DNA from: JBOGFC01 sp050742155
GTDB lineage: Bacteria > Actinomycetota > Acidimicrobiia > Spongiisociales > JALYHC01
Length of the DNA: 61,789 nucleotides
Assembly (NCBI GenBank): GCA_050742155.1
Contig: JBOGFC010000081.1
Coordinates: 1-61,789, forward strand
Reading direction: 5' to 3'
Positions 42,809-53,183 of the stretch are shown piece by piece. The translations under genes and the position numbers were made by a program. The number at the start of each line of letters is the position of its first letter. The first letter of the stretch is position 1. The notes under the pieces are model-generated. The model was given only the letters and a program-made list of their open reading frames with translations. It had not been told where the DNA came from and did no database searches.

Positions 42809-43424
42809 GGCCCCCGAGGAGCAGACCGCCGACCCGCTGGAGGAGTACGGCCGGCGGGTGGCCGAGACGGTCGGGGCCGAGCGCTTCGCGGCCGACTTCG
42901 ACCATCTGAAGGTGTATGTCGAGCCGGAGCGCTGGACCGAGGCGCTACGCACGGCCCGAGACGAGCTCGACCTCTCCTTCTTCTCCTTCCTGTCCGCCAT
43001 CGACTGGGCCAAGGACGTGGAGGTGGGAGAGCGGGTGGAGAATCCCGACGATCTCGAGGAGCGCTTCGAGGTGCTCTGCCACCTCTCCACGACGCAAGGC
43101 AGCGAGCAGGTCACCTTCTCCACCCACCTCCCCAAGGACCGTCCGGAGCTCGACAGCCTGGTGGAGGTGTTCGCCGGGGCCAACTGGCACGAGCGGGAGG
43201 CCCACGAGATGTTCGGGATCGACTTCCGGGGCCATCCCAACCTCATCAAGCTCTACCTGCCGGACGCCTTCGAGGGCTTCCCGCTCCGCAAGTCCTTTCC
43301 CCTCCTCACCCGGGAGGTGAAGCCCTGGCCCGGGTTGGTGGACGTGGAGGACATCCCACCCGAGGAGGAGGAGGCCCAAAAGGCGGCGCTCGAGGGGCCG
43401 TCGGAGGAGAGCCCGCAACGATGA
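42789..43424 (+). CDS. nuoC: Complex I subunit C (operon 2)
   Basis: This 211-aa subunit has the signature NWHEREAHEMFGIDF, then PDAFEGFPLRKSFPL. Start TTG at 42789 is chosen from GGAG 5 nt upstream. The overlap with nuoB is 20 nt. It has acidic N- and C-terminal tails. A dyad element separates it from nuoD. Confidence 0.92.
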   Translation: MTDSPPEAPEEQTADPLEEYGRRVAETVGAERFAADFDHLKVYVEPERWTEALRTARDELDLSFFSFLSAIDWAKDVEVGERVENPDDLEERFEVLCHLSTTQGSEQVTFSTHLPKDRPELDSLVEVFAGANWHEREAHEMFGIDFRGHPNLIKLYLPDAFEGFPLRKSFPLLTREVKPWPGLVDVEDIPPEEEEAQKAALEGPSEESPQR

Positions 43425-43433
43425 CCGGGTCAA

Positions 43434-43497
43434 TGGCGAATCCCGAACCGCGGGCGCCAGCGCGCCGGAGAGGCGCGCAGGAACCCTGGGTTCGCCA
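43434..43497. repeat. 64-bp nested dyad between nuoC and nuoD (operon 2)
   Basis: Outer arms are TGGCGAATCCCG (43434-43445) and CTGGGTTCGCCA (43486-43497), paired at 10 of 12 positions. The inner arms GCGCGCC and GGCGCGC (43460-43478) are perfect around GGAGA. It ends 3 nt before the nuoD ATG and could affect nuoD translation. Confidence 0.7.
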
Positions 43498-43500
43498 AAC

Positions 43501-44706
43501 ATGACCACCCCTACCCTCCCGGTGCGGCCCGAGGCCATGATGCACCTCTCCGAGGCGGCCGTCTCGGTCGAGCTGCAGACCCCGGAGATGACCCTCAACA
43601 TCGGACCGCAGCACCCGTCCACTCACGGGGTGCTGCGGCTGGTGGCCCGCGTGGATGGGGAGCGGGTGCACAGCGTCGAGCCGGTGATCGGCTACATGCA
43701 CCGGGGCTACGAGAAGATCTCCGAGGTGCGGACCTATCCCCAGATCACCACCCTCATCAACCGGATCGACTGGGTGGCCGGCTTCGCCAACGAGGTGCCG
43801 TTCATGGTGGCCGCCGAGCGGCTGCTGGGGGTCGAGCCGCCGCCCCGCGCCCAGTACATCCGGCTCATCCTCACCGAGATGGCCCGGATCGCCTCCCACC
43901 TGGTCTTCATGTCCTCCTACCCGCTCGAGATCGGGGCGGCCACCCCGCTCTTTCACGCCTTGCGGGACCGGGAGCGGGTGCTGGACCTGATCGAGTCGGT
44001 GACCGGGGGCCGCTTCCATCCCAACTTCAACCGGGTGGGCGGGGTGAAGCCGGCTTACGGAGGCGGCTCGGAGACCAAGAAGGTCAGCCAGGATCTCCCG
44101 CAAGGCTTCCTCTCCGAGACCAGGGCCGCCATGGAGCGGATCACCCGGGTGTGCGACGACCTCATCGACCTGGTGTCCGGCAACGAGATCTTCATGGCCC
44201 GCACCAAGGGGACGGGGGTGCTGCCGCCCGGGGTGGCCCTCTCCTATGGGGTGTCGGGTCCCAACCTGCGGGCCTCGGGGGTGGCCTTCGACCTGCGCAG
44301 GGTGGACGATTACCTGCCCTACGACCAGTTCGAGTTCGATATCCCCACGGGGGAGAACGGGGACTGCTGGGACCGCTACCAGGTGCGCCTGGAGGAGATC
44401 CGCCAGGCGGCCCGGATCATCCTGCAGGCCATCGAGGCGATTCCGTCGGGGGAGCTGCAGGCCAAGGTCCCGCGGGTCATCAAGATCCCCCGGGGGGAGA
44501 CCTACGTGCGGGCCGAGAACCCCAAGGGGGAGATGGGCTTCTACCTGGTCTCGGAAGGCGGGCGGATCCCCTATCGGGTGAAGATCCGCTCCGCCTCATT
44601 CTCCAATATCTCGGTGCTCCCCTATCTGCTCGAAGGGGTCCTGGTGCCCGACATCATCGCCATCATGGGCAGCCTCGACTTCGTGTTGGGGGACATCGAC
44701 CGGTGA
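43501..44706 (+). CDS. nuoD: Complex I subunit D (operon 2)
   Basis: This 401-aa quinone-pocket subunit has its core start TLNIGPQHPSTHG near residue 31. GYMHRGYEK and FVLGDIDR at the end are typical. It lacks the 98-residue N-terminal extension of NuoD from operon 1. A family B dyad follows before nuoH. Confidence 0.95.
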   Translation: MTTPTLPVRPEAMMHLSEAAVSVELQTPEMTLNIGPQHPSTHGVLRLVARVDGERVHSVEPVIGYMHRGYEKISEVRTYPQITTLINRIDWVAGFANEVPFMVAAERLLGVEPPPRAQYIRLILTEMARIASHLVFMSSYPLEIGAATPLFHALRDRERVLDLIESVTGGRFHPNFNRVGGVKPAYGGGSETKKVSQDLPQGFLSETRAAMERITRVCDDLIDLVSGNEIFMARTKGTGVLPPGVALSYGVSGPNLRASGVAFDLRRVDDYLPYDQFEFDIPTGENGDCWDRYQVRLEEIRQAARIILQAIEAIPSGELQAKVPRVIKIPRGETYVRAENPKGEMGFYLVSEGGRIPYRVKIRSASFSNISVLPYLLEGVLVPDIIAIMGSLDFVLGDIDR

Positions 44707-44716
44707 GCCTGCGGCG

Positions 44717-44764
44717 TTCTGGCGCGCAATGCTCACACCCTGGTGTGAAGTTTGCGCGCCAAAA
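44717..44764. repeat. 48-bp dyad element, family B, copy 2
   Basis: Outer arms are TTCTGGCGCGC (44717-44727) and GCGCGCCAAAA (44754-44764), identical to copy 1. The inner 16 nt TCACACCCTGGTGTGA (44733-44748) differ from copy 1 but again form a 7-bp palindrome at exactly the same offset. It lies between nuoD and nuoH. Confidence 0.85.
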
Positions 44765-44785
44765 GCTTGAGGCGAGGGTGATCCG

Positions 44786-45805
44786 GTGATCGCCCAGCTC
44801 CCCGCCATCGACAACTTCTGGTTGCTGCTGGCCATCAAGCTGGTGGCGATCGGAGTGCTGATCCCGGCCGTCTCCATCCCCATCGTGCTGGCCGAGCTGA
44901 AGATCTCCGCCCACATGCAGAGCCGCATCGGTCCTTACTTCGCCGGGGGCCGCTTCGGGTGGGCGCAGCCCATCGCCGATGCCCTCAAGTTCATCCAGAA
45001 GGAAGACATCATCCCGGCGGAGGCCGACCGGGCGGTCTTCCGGATCGCCCCGGCGGTGGTCCTCCTGGCCTCGCTGGCTCTCTTCGTGGTGATCCCCTTC
45101 GGCCCCGGACTCATCATCCGCGACCTCGACCTGGGGGTGTTCTACGCCCTGGCCATCTCCTCGGTGGGCACCATCGGGGTCCTGATGGCCGGGTGGTCCT
45201 CGGCCAACAAATACTCGCTGATGGGGGGACTGCGGGCGGCCGGCCAGCTGATCGCCTACGAGCTGCCGCTGGTGCTGGCGGTGGTGGGCGTGGTGATCCA
45301 GGCCGGCACCTTGTCGATGGTGGGGATCGTCGAGGCCCAGGCGGAGAACGTGATGACCGTCGGCCCGCTCTCCCTGCCCATCCCTTATGTGATCCCGCAG
45401 TTCGTCGGCTTCGCCATCTTCCTGGTGGCCATCCTGGCCGAGCTGATCCGGATTCCCTTCGACATGCCGGTCGCCGAGTCGGAGCTGGTGATGGGCTACC
45501 TCACCGAGTACTCGGGGTTTCGCTTCCTGTTCTTCTTCCTGGGGGAGTACGCCAACCTGTTCAGCCTCTCGGCCATCGCCGCCACGCTGTTCCTGGGGGG
45601 CTACCACGCCCCCTTCCTGGACCCGATCTTCGGCCCCCTGCTCCTCTTCGCCAAGATCGGGCTGTTGGTCTTCCTGCTGATCTGGTTTCGCTGGACCTGG
45701 CCCCGCCTGCGGGAGGATCAGCTCCAGCGCCTGGCCTGGAAGTGGCTCATCCCGCTGGCGCTGGCCAATATCGCCGTGACCGCCACCTTGAAGGTGGTGC
45801 TCTGA
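44786..45805 (+). CDS. nuoH: Complex I subunit H (operon 2)
   Basis: This 339-aa subunit shows LAELKISAHMQSRIGPYF, ADALKFIQKEDI and AELIRIPFDMPVAESELVMG. The AELIRIPFD form differs from AETNRAPFD in operon 1, another sign of a distinct lineage. Start GTG. In operon 2 it follows nuoD directly, with no nuoEFG between. Confidence 0.95.
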   Translation: MIAQLPAIDNFWLLLAIKLVAIGVLIPAVSIPIVLAELKISAHMQSRIGPYFAGGRFGWAQPIADALKFIQKEDIIPAEADRAVFRIAPAVVLLASLALFVVIPFGPGLIIRDLDLGVFYALAISSVGTIGVLMAGWSSANKYSLMGGLRAAGQLIAYELPLVLAVVGVVIQAGTLSMVGIVEAQAENVMTVGPLSLPIPYVIPQFVGFAIFLVAILAELIRIPFDMPVAESELVMGYLTEYSGFRFLFFFLGEYANLFSLSAIAATLFLGGYHAPFLDPIFGPLLLFAKIGLLVFLLIWFRWTWPRLREDQLQRLAWKWLIPLALANIAVTATLKVVL

Positions 45806-45851
45806 TGCTGCGGCCGGCTCACCGGGAGACGCCCCTACAGTTGGAAGAGAC

Positions 45852-46313
45852 ATGAGAACCATCCCCGCCAAGGGCCTGGCCAAGGGCATGTGGGTGACCC
45901 TCCGTACTCTCTTCACCCGGCCGGTCACCACCCAGTACCCCAAGGTCAAGGAGGTCCCGGTGCCCCGCGCCCGGGGGGTGATCGCCCTCGACCAGGAGGC
46001 CTGCACCGTGTGCATGCTGTGCGCCCGGGAATGCCCCGACTGGTGCATCTACATCGAGGGCCACAAGGAGATCCAGCCTCCGGCCCGAGAGGGAGGTCGG
46101 GCCCGCTCGCGGGCGGTGCTGGACCGCTTCGACATCGACTACGCCCTCTGCATGTACTGCGGGATCTGTGTGGAGGTGTGCCCCTTCGACGCGCTGTTCT
46201 GGAGCCCTGAGTACGAGTTCTCCGAGTACCGGATGGGGGACATGCTGCACGACAAGGAGCGTCTCCAGGATTGGCTGGCCACCGTGCCCGAGGCCCCTCC
46301 TCTGGAGCCCTAG
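45852..46313 (+). CDS. nuoI: Complex I subunit I (operon 2)
   Basis: This 153-aa subunit has two [4Fe-4S] motifs, CTVCMLCARECPDWC and CMYCGICVEVCP. It is close to the minimal family length. In an enzyme without NuoEFG, these clusters and N2 would be the only centres. Electrons would have to enter here from ferredoxin or another docked partner (inference). The nuoJ GTG follows its stop directly. Confidence 0.95.
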   Translation: MRTIPAKGLAKGMWVTLRTLFTRPVTTQYPKVKEVPVPRARGVIALDQEACTVCMLCARECPDWCIYIEGHKEIQPPAREGGRARSRAVLDRFDIDYALCMYCGICVEVCPFDALFWSPEYEFSEYRMGDMLHDKERLQDWLATVPEAPPLEP

Positions 46314-46829
46314 GTGGTCGACTGGCTGACCACGCCCGCCAACTGGGCGTTTCTGGCCATCGCTCTCGTCATGCTGGGCGCCGGGCTGGGCGTGGTGACT
46401 CGCAACAACGTGGTGCACGCCGCCTTGCTGCTGGTGGTGGCACTGGCCGGCTCGGCCGCCATGTTCGTGCTCTTGGGGGCGGAGTTCGTGGCCTGGGTGG
46501 TGGTGCTGATCTACATCGGGGCGGTGATCGTGCTGTTCTTGTTCGGGGTGATGATCACCCGGGCGCCCATCGGCCGGGAGGCCCGGCTTGACCACGAGCG
46601 GCGCTGGCCGGCCGCTCTGGTGGCGGCCCTCGTCTTCGGGCTGATGGCCGGGTCCTCTTGGGCGGCCTTCGATGTCACGCCCCTCGAGCTGGGCGAGCCG
46701 GTCCGCACCGCCGGTGTGGGTGAGCAGCTCTTCACGCGCTTCGTGGTGCCCTTCGAGGCGGTCTCCTTCGTGCTCCTGGCCGCCCTGATCGGCGGGATCA
46801 CCTTGGCCAGGCGGGATCCCACCGAATGA
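46314..46829 (+). CDS. nuoJ: Complex I subunit J (operon 2)
   Basis: This 171-aa five-helix subunit has the conserved helix WVVVLIYIGAVIVLFLFGVMI. GTG start directly after the nuoI stop. It overlaps nuoK by 4 nt. Confidence 0.93.
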   Translation: MVDWLTTPANWAFLAIALVMLGAGLGVVTRNNVVHAALLLVVALAGSAAMFVLLGAEFVAWVVVLIYIGAVIVLFLFGVMITRAPIGREARLDHERRWPAALVAALVFGLMAGSSWAAFDVTPLELGEPVRTAGVGEQLFTRFVVPFEAVSFVLLAALIGGITLARRDPTE

Positions 46830-47131
46830 TCGTCTCCCAGTTCCTGATCCTGGCGGCGCTGCTCTTCGCCACGGGCGTGTACGGGGTGCTGGTGCGGCGC
46901 AACGCCATCCTCGTGTTGCTCTCCATCGAGCTGATGCTCACCGCCGTCAACCTCAACCTGGTTGCCTTCGGGGCGCACATCGGGGACGCCTTCGTGACCG
47001 GGCAGATCTTCGCCCTCTTCGTGATCACCGTGGCGGCCGCCGAGGTGGGGATCGGCCTCGCCATCGTGCTGCTCATCTACCGCAACCGCTCCTCGGCCAA
47101 CCTCGACGAGCTGGACCTGATGAAGTGGTGA
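46826..47131 (+). CDS. nuoK: Complex I subunit K (operon 2)
   Basis: This 101-aa three-helix subunit has conserved Glu residues in LLSIELMLTAVNLNLV and AAAEVGIGLAIVLLIYR. The ATG overlaps nuoJ by 4 nt, and nuoL starts 4 nt after its stop. Confidence 0.95.
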   Translation: MIVSQFLILAALLFATGVYGVLVRRNAILVLLSIELMLTAVNLNLVAFGAHIGDAFVTGQIFALFVITVAAAEVGIGLAIVLLIYRNRSSANLDELDLMKW

Positions 47132-47135
47132 GTCG

Positions 47136-49082
<1,947 letters not shown>

Positions 49083-49105
49083 GAGGAGGATGATGAGCGA
49101 CAAAA

Positions 49106-49140
49106 CTCCCTCCCCCTTCGGGGGAGGCTTGGGGAGGGGG
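49106..49140. repeat. GC-rich hairpin repeat (family C) between nuoL and nuoM (operon 2)
   Basis: CTCCCTCCCCC-TTCG-GGGGGAGG is followed by CTTGGGGAGGGGG. It occupies the same operon position as the family C copy in operon 1. Confidence 0.8.
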
Positions 49141-49145
49141 CAAGG

Positions 49146-50717
49146 ATGAGCTGGTTCGACGCCGGCTGGGGGCTCTCGCTGGTGGTGTTCCTGCCGCTGG
49201 TGGGAGCGGCGGTGGTGCTACTCATTCCCAAGGCGGCCGTGGGGGCCGTCAAGGGGGCCGGGCTGGCCTTCACCTTCCTCTCGTTCCTCTTCTCGATCGT
49301 GGCGGCGGCCCGCTTCGACCTGTCGGCCGCCGCCCAGTTCCAGCTGGGCACCAGGCTGCCCTGGATCGGGGCCATCAACGCCAACTACCACATCGGGGTG
49401 GATGGGATCAGCCTGCCCCTGGTGGTCCTCTCCACCTTCATCACCCTGCTGTCGGTGGTCTACACCTGGGAGCACTGGCCGGAGCCGTACAACCCCAAGG
49501 CCTTCCTGAGCCTCATCCTGGTGCTGGCCACCGGCATGGCCGGGACCTTCGTGGCGCTCGACCTGGTGCTCTTCTTCATCTTCTTCGAGCTGGTGCTCCT
49601 CCCCATGTACTTCATCATCGGGATCTGGGGCGACCGGGACATGATGACCCTGGCCGGTTTCCGCCGCCGGGTGGAGACCCGACTCTACGCGGCCATCAAG
49701 TTCTTCCTCTTCACCCTGTTCGGCTCGGCCTTCATGCTGCTCGGCTTCCTGGGTCTCTACTTCCGGGGAGGGCGCACCTTCGACATCCCCGAGCTCATCG
49801 AGGCGGGCGGTGCCGGCGGTGCCTTCACGGGCACCTTCGCCTTCCTGGTCTTCGGGGCGCTGTTCCTGGGGTTCGCCGTCAAGGTGCCGATGTGGCCGCT
49901 CCACACCTGGCTCCCCGACGCCCACACCGCCGCCCCCACCGTGGGCTCGGTGCTGCTGGCGGCCATCCTCTTGAAGCTGGGCTCATACGGCTTCATCCGC
50001 ATCGCCCTCCCCATCCTCCCGGAGATGGCCCGGGTGTGGGCCCCGGCCATCGCCATCCTGGCCGCTATCTCGATCATCTACGGATCGCTGGCCTGCCTGG
50101 CGCAGACCGACATGAAGCGGCTGATCGCCTTCTCCTCGGTGGGACATATGGGCTTCGTCATGCTGGGGATCGCCACCCTCACCGACATCGGCATCAACGC
50201 GGCGGTGATCGGCATGGTGGCCCACGGGGTGATCACCGGTCTGCTCTTCTTCCTGGCGGGGGCCATCGCCCACCGCTACCACACCCGGGAGATGGCCCGC
50301 CTGGGCGGCAACCTGAAGATCATGCCCGTGCTGGGGGGCATCCTGGGGTTCACTGCCATGGCCTCGCTGGGCCTGCCCGGGTTGGCCGGCTTTTGGGGGG
50401 AGTTCATGGCGCTGCTGGGCGCCTACCAGCCGCTCGGCGAGCTCAGCCTGACCGTCTTCCGCAGCGCCATGGTGGCCGGGGCGATCGGCACGGTGCTCAC
50501 CGCCGGCTACATGCTGTGGATGCTGCAGCGGGTCAACCTCGGGGAGCCGCCCGAGGAGTGGGTGGGTCACGAGTTCCACGACCTCGACCGCTTCGAGCTG
50601 GCCGCCTGGATGCCGCTGGTGGTGCTGATCGTGGCGATCGGCATCTACCCCAAGCTGGTCTTCGGGGCCACCAACGATGCCGTTGTGAACCTGGTGCGGA
50701 CCTCCTTCGGAGGGTGA
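49146..50717 (+). CDS. nuoM: Complex I subunit M (operon 2)
   Basis: This 523-aa antiporter-like subunit shows FIFFELVLLPMYFIIGIWG, WPLHTWLPDAHTAAPTVGSV and TDMKRLIAFSSVGHMGFV. The ATG follows a family C repeat whose G-rich end may act as RBS. Confidence 0.95.
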   Translation: MSWFDAGWGLSLVVFLPLVGAAVVLLIPKAAVGAVKGAGLAFTFLSFLFSIVAAARFDLSAAAQFQLGTRLPWIGAINANYHIGVDGISLPLVVLSTFITLLSVVYTWEHWPEPYNPKAFLSLILVLATGMAGTFVALDLVLFFIFFELVLLPMYFIIGIWGDRDMMTLAGFRRRVETRLYAAIKFFLFTLFGSAFMLLGFLGLYFRGGRTFDIPELIEAGGAGGAFTGTFAFLVFGALFLGFAVKVPMWPLHTWLPDAHTAAPTVGSVLLAAILLKLGSYGFIRIALPILPEMARVWAPAIAILAAISIIYGSLACLAQTDMKRLIAFSSVGHMGFVMLGIATLTDIGINAAVIGMVAHGVITGLLFFLAGAIAHRYHTREMARLGGNLKIMPVLGGILGFTAMASLGLPGLAGFWGEFMALLGAYQPLGELSLTVFRSAMVAGAIGTVLTAGYMLWMLQRVNLGEPPEEWVGHEFHDLDRFELAAWMPLVVLIVAIGIYPKLVFGATNDAVVNLVRTSFGG

Positions 50718-50742
50718 GGATGGGCCTCGAGAAGCGGGCTCC

Positions 50743-52239
50743 GTGACTTTGGTGCCGGTCTTCGACTACCACGCGCTGGCGCCGGAGCTGATCCTGGCCG
50801 CCACCGTGCTGGGGGCCCTGGGGCTCGACTTGGTCCTCCCCGAGGAGCGCAAGTTCCTGGTGGCGTCGATTGGGGTGCTGGGCCTCACCTTGGCGGCGGT
50901 ACCCCTCCTCACCCTGACCCTCTCCGGTACCGAGCGGACGCTGTTCGGCGACTCCTACGTGGTCGACTCCTTCGCCCTGGTGATGAAGGGCCTCTTCGTG
51001 GTCTCCGGCTACGTGGTGCTGCTGCTGTCGGTGGGCTATGTCGAGGAGTACCGGCACTACCAGGGGGAGTACTACTTCCTGCTCCTCTCCTCCATCCTGG
51101 GGGCGGTGGTGATGGCCTCGGCCCGCGACCTGCTCACCCTCTTCATCGGCCTGGAGCTGGTGTCGGGGCCGGTCTTCCTCTTGGCCGGGTGGCGCAAGGC
51201 CGACCTGCGCTCCAACGAGGCGGCCCTCAAGTTCTTCCTGATCGGGGTGCTCTCCACCGCCATCATGCTCTACGGGATGTCGATGGTCTACGGGCTGACC
51301 GGGGAGATCACCTTCTCCGGCATCCGGGCGGCCTCGGCAGCTCTGGCCGAGGAGCCGGCTTTCGTCTTGGCGGTGCTCTTCGTGGTGACCGGCTTCGGCT
51401 TCAAGGTGTCGGCGGCCCCCTTCCACTTCTGGACCCCCGACACCTACCAGGGCTCGCCTGCCCCGGTGACCGCTTACCTGTCGGTGGGCTCCAAGGGAGC
51501 CGGCTTCGTGGGACTGCTGCTGGTCTGCTACCTGGCCTTCGGAGAGGTGGTCGAGGTGTGGGCCCCGGCGGTGTGGGTGCTGGCGGCGCTCTCGATGACG
51601 GTGGGCAACCTGGTGGCCCTGTGGCAGACCGACATCATCCGCCTGCTGGCCTACTCCTCGGTGGCCCAGGCCGGCTTCATGCTGGTCCCCTTCGCGGCGG
51701 CCGCCTCGCTCGACCAGGAGGATCTCCAGGAGGCGTTCGCCGCCACCATCATCTACCTGCTCATCTTCGCCTTCATGAACTTGGGGGCCTTCGCCACCGT
51801 GATCGCCGCCATGCGCAAGGCCCGCAGCCGGGAGATCGACGGTCTGGCCGGGCTGTTCTCGTACGCGCCGGGCCTGGCGTTCTTGCTGGCCGTGTTCTTC
51901 TTCGCCCTGGCCGGCATCCCTCCCCTGGCCGGATGGTTCGCCAAGTTCGTGATCTTCCGGGCCGTGCTGGTCAGCCCCGGCGCCTGGGGGGTGGTGCTGG
52001 CGGTGATCGCGGCAGTCAACGCGGTGATCGCCCTCTTCTACTACGCCCGGGTGGTCAAGGTGGCCTGGATGGATCCCCTCCCCGAGACCGCCCCGGCTCC
52101 GGAAGTGCGGGAACGGCCGGTCCAGCCGGCGCTCGCCGTGGCCCTGGCCATCACCGCCATCGTCACCGTGGCCGTGGGCTTCTATCCCCAGTTCCTCGCC
52201 TTCTTCGGCACCGCCACCCAGACCCTGGCCGCCCCCTAA
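50743..52239 (+). CDS. nuoN: Complex I subunit N (operon 2)
   Basis: This 498-aa antiporter-like subunit shows FIGLELVSGPVFLLAGWRK, FKVSAAPFHFWTPDTYQG and TDIIRLLAYSSVAQAGFM. In the last motif Ile takes the place of the Lys/Arg seen in TDIKR-type relatives. Start GTG, 25 nt after nuoM. It is the last gene of the 11-gene operon. Confidence 0.94.
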   Translation: MTLVPVFDYHALAPELILAATVLGALGLDLVLPEERKFLVASIGVLGLTLAAVPLLTLTLSGTERTLFGDSYVVDSFALVMKGLFVVSGYVVLLLSVGYVEEYRHYQGEYYFLLLSSILGAVVMASARDLLTLFIGLELVSGPVFLLAGWRKADLRSNEAALKFFLIGVLSTAIMLYGMSMVYGLTGEITFSGIRAASAALAEEPAFVLAVLFVVTGFGFKVSAAPFHFWTPDTYQGSPAPVTAYLSVGSKGAGFVGLLLVCYLAFGEVVEVWAPAVWVLAALSMTVGNLVALWQTDIIRLLAYSSVAQAGFMLVPFAAAASLDQEDLQEAFAATIIYLLIFAFMNLGAFATVIAAMRKARSREIDGLAGLFSYAPGLAFLLAVFFFALAGIPPLAGWFAKFVIFRAVLVSPGAWGVVLAVIAAVNAVIALFYYARVVKVAWMDPLPETAPAPEVRERPVQPALAVALAITAIVTVAVGFYPQFLAFFGTATQTLAAP

Positions 52240-52259
52240 CCGCGAACCTAAGGCTTGGC

Positions 52260-52276
52260 TGTACCAAAACGGTACA
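52260..52276. other. Short inverted/direct repeat after nuoN
   Basis: TGTACC and GGTACA pair around AAAAC, and AAAAC follows again. Its place between convergent genes suits a weak terminator for the leftward or rightward gene. Confidence 0.3.
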
Positions 52277-52295
52277 AAACTGCCTCGAGAATGGG

Positions 52296-53183
52296 CTATC
52301 CGCCGTAGCCCTCCTCCAGCAGTACGTCCCCGTCCTCCAGCCGGTAGAAGACCCGCCAGTGGTAATAACCCAGGTAGGCCCGCTCGTCGGCCCGCATGAC
52401 CGAGGCGTAGGCCTCAATGGCCGCCACGTAGTGATCGCTTGGGTTGTAGGCGTAGAGGGCGCCGGCCATGTCCTGCGGAGCGCCGTGGGCCACCAGGTAG
52501 CGGGCGGCGGCCCGGACGGCGTCACCCGGATCGTTGATGTCGCCCTCGCCGTAGGCCGCCCAGGTGCCCGGGAGGAACTGCATCGGTCCCTGAGCCCCGG
52601 CCGGGCTGGTACCCCGGATGCGACCCATGCGGGTCTCCACCAGGTGGATGGCCGCCAGGTACTCCCATCCCACCCCGAACTCTGCTTCTGCCGCCTGGTA
52701 GTAGCCGCGCAACTCGGCGGCCGGAGGAGGAGGGAAGATCCGCCAGGGAGGCAGTTCGGCCTGGGGCTTGGTGAGCGCACGGAGCCGCTCACCGGCCATA
52801 AGGTTGGCGTCGAAGACCGGCCGCATCTCTTCGGGCAGGAGATTCCGCACCGGTGCCCGCCACTCGAGATGCACGACGAGGTCCCGGTAGGCCTGCTGCT
52901 GCGCCCACGCCCAGCCGGGGAGATGGTCGGTCGGCGTGTCGGCCGAGCGGATTCCCTCCTCGGCCGCCAGCAGCGTCCTTCCGAGCTCCTCGGCGTCAGC
53001 GAAGGTCGTCACAGCTGGGGGCTCCACGACTACCAAGCTGGTGCTCGAGGAGGTGGTCGGTTCCGGGGTGGGGCCGGTCGGTGGAAGGGTCGTGGCCGAG
53101 CCGGCCCTGGTCGTGACCGTCTCGGTGGGCGGCGGGGCGCGCTCGGGTGAACTGCACGCCACCAAAGCGGCAACCACCAGCAT
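52296..53183 (-). CDS. Lytic transglycosylase lipoprotein (SLT fold)
   Basis: This 295-aa protein has a lipobox-like LVVAALVAC near the start and a Thr/Pro-rich linker. An SLT/lysozyme-like domain follows, with the catalytic Glu in AAIHLVETRMGRIRG and the family stretch SPAGAQGPMQFLPGTWAAYG. It cleaves peptidoglycan glycan strands at the cell surface. The ATG at 53183 puts the lipobox at the right distance. Longer starts exist to 53264 but run into the divergent gene. Its start overlaps a start candidate of the divergent methyltransferase in CATG. Confidence 0.85.
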   Translation of the reverse strand: MLVVAALVACSSPERAPPPTETVTTRAGSATTLPPTGPTPEPTTSSSTSLVVVEPPAVTTFADAEELGRTLLAAEEGIRSADTPTDHLPGWAWAQQQAYRDLVVHLEWRAPVRNLLPEEMRPVFDANLMAGERLRALTKPQAELPPWRIFPPPPAAELRGYYQAAEAEFGVGWEYLAAIHLVETRMGRIRGTSPAGAQGPMQFLPGTWAAYGEGDINDPGDAVRAAARYLVAHGAPQDMAGALYAYNPSDHYVAAIEAYASVMRADERAYLGYYHWRVFYRLEDGDVLLEEGYGG

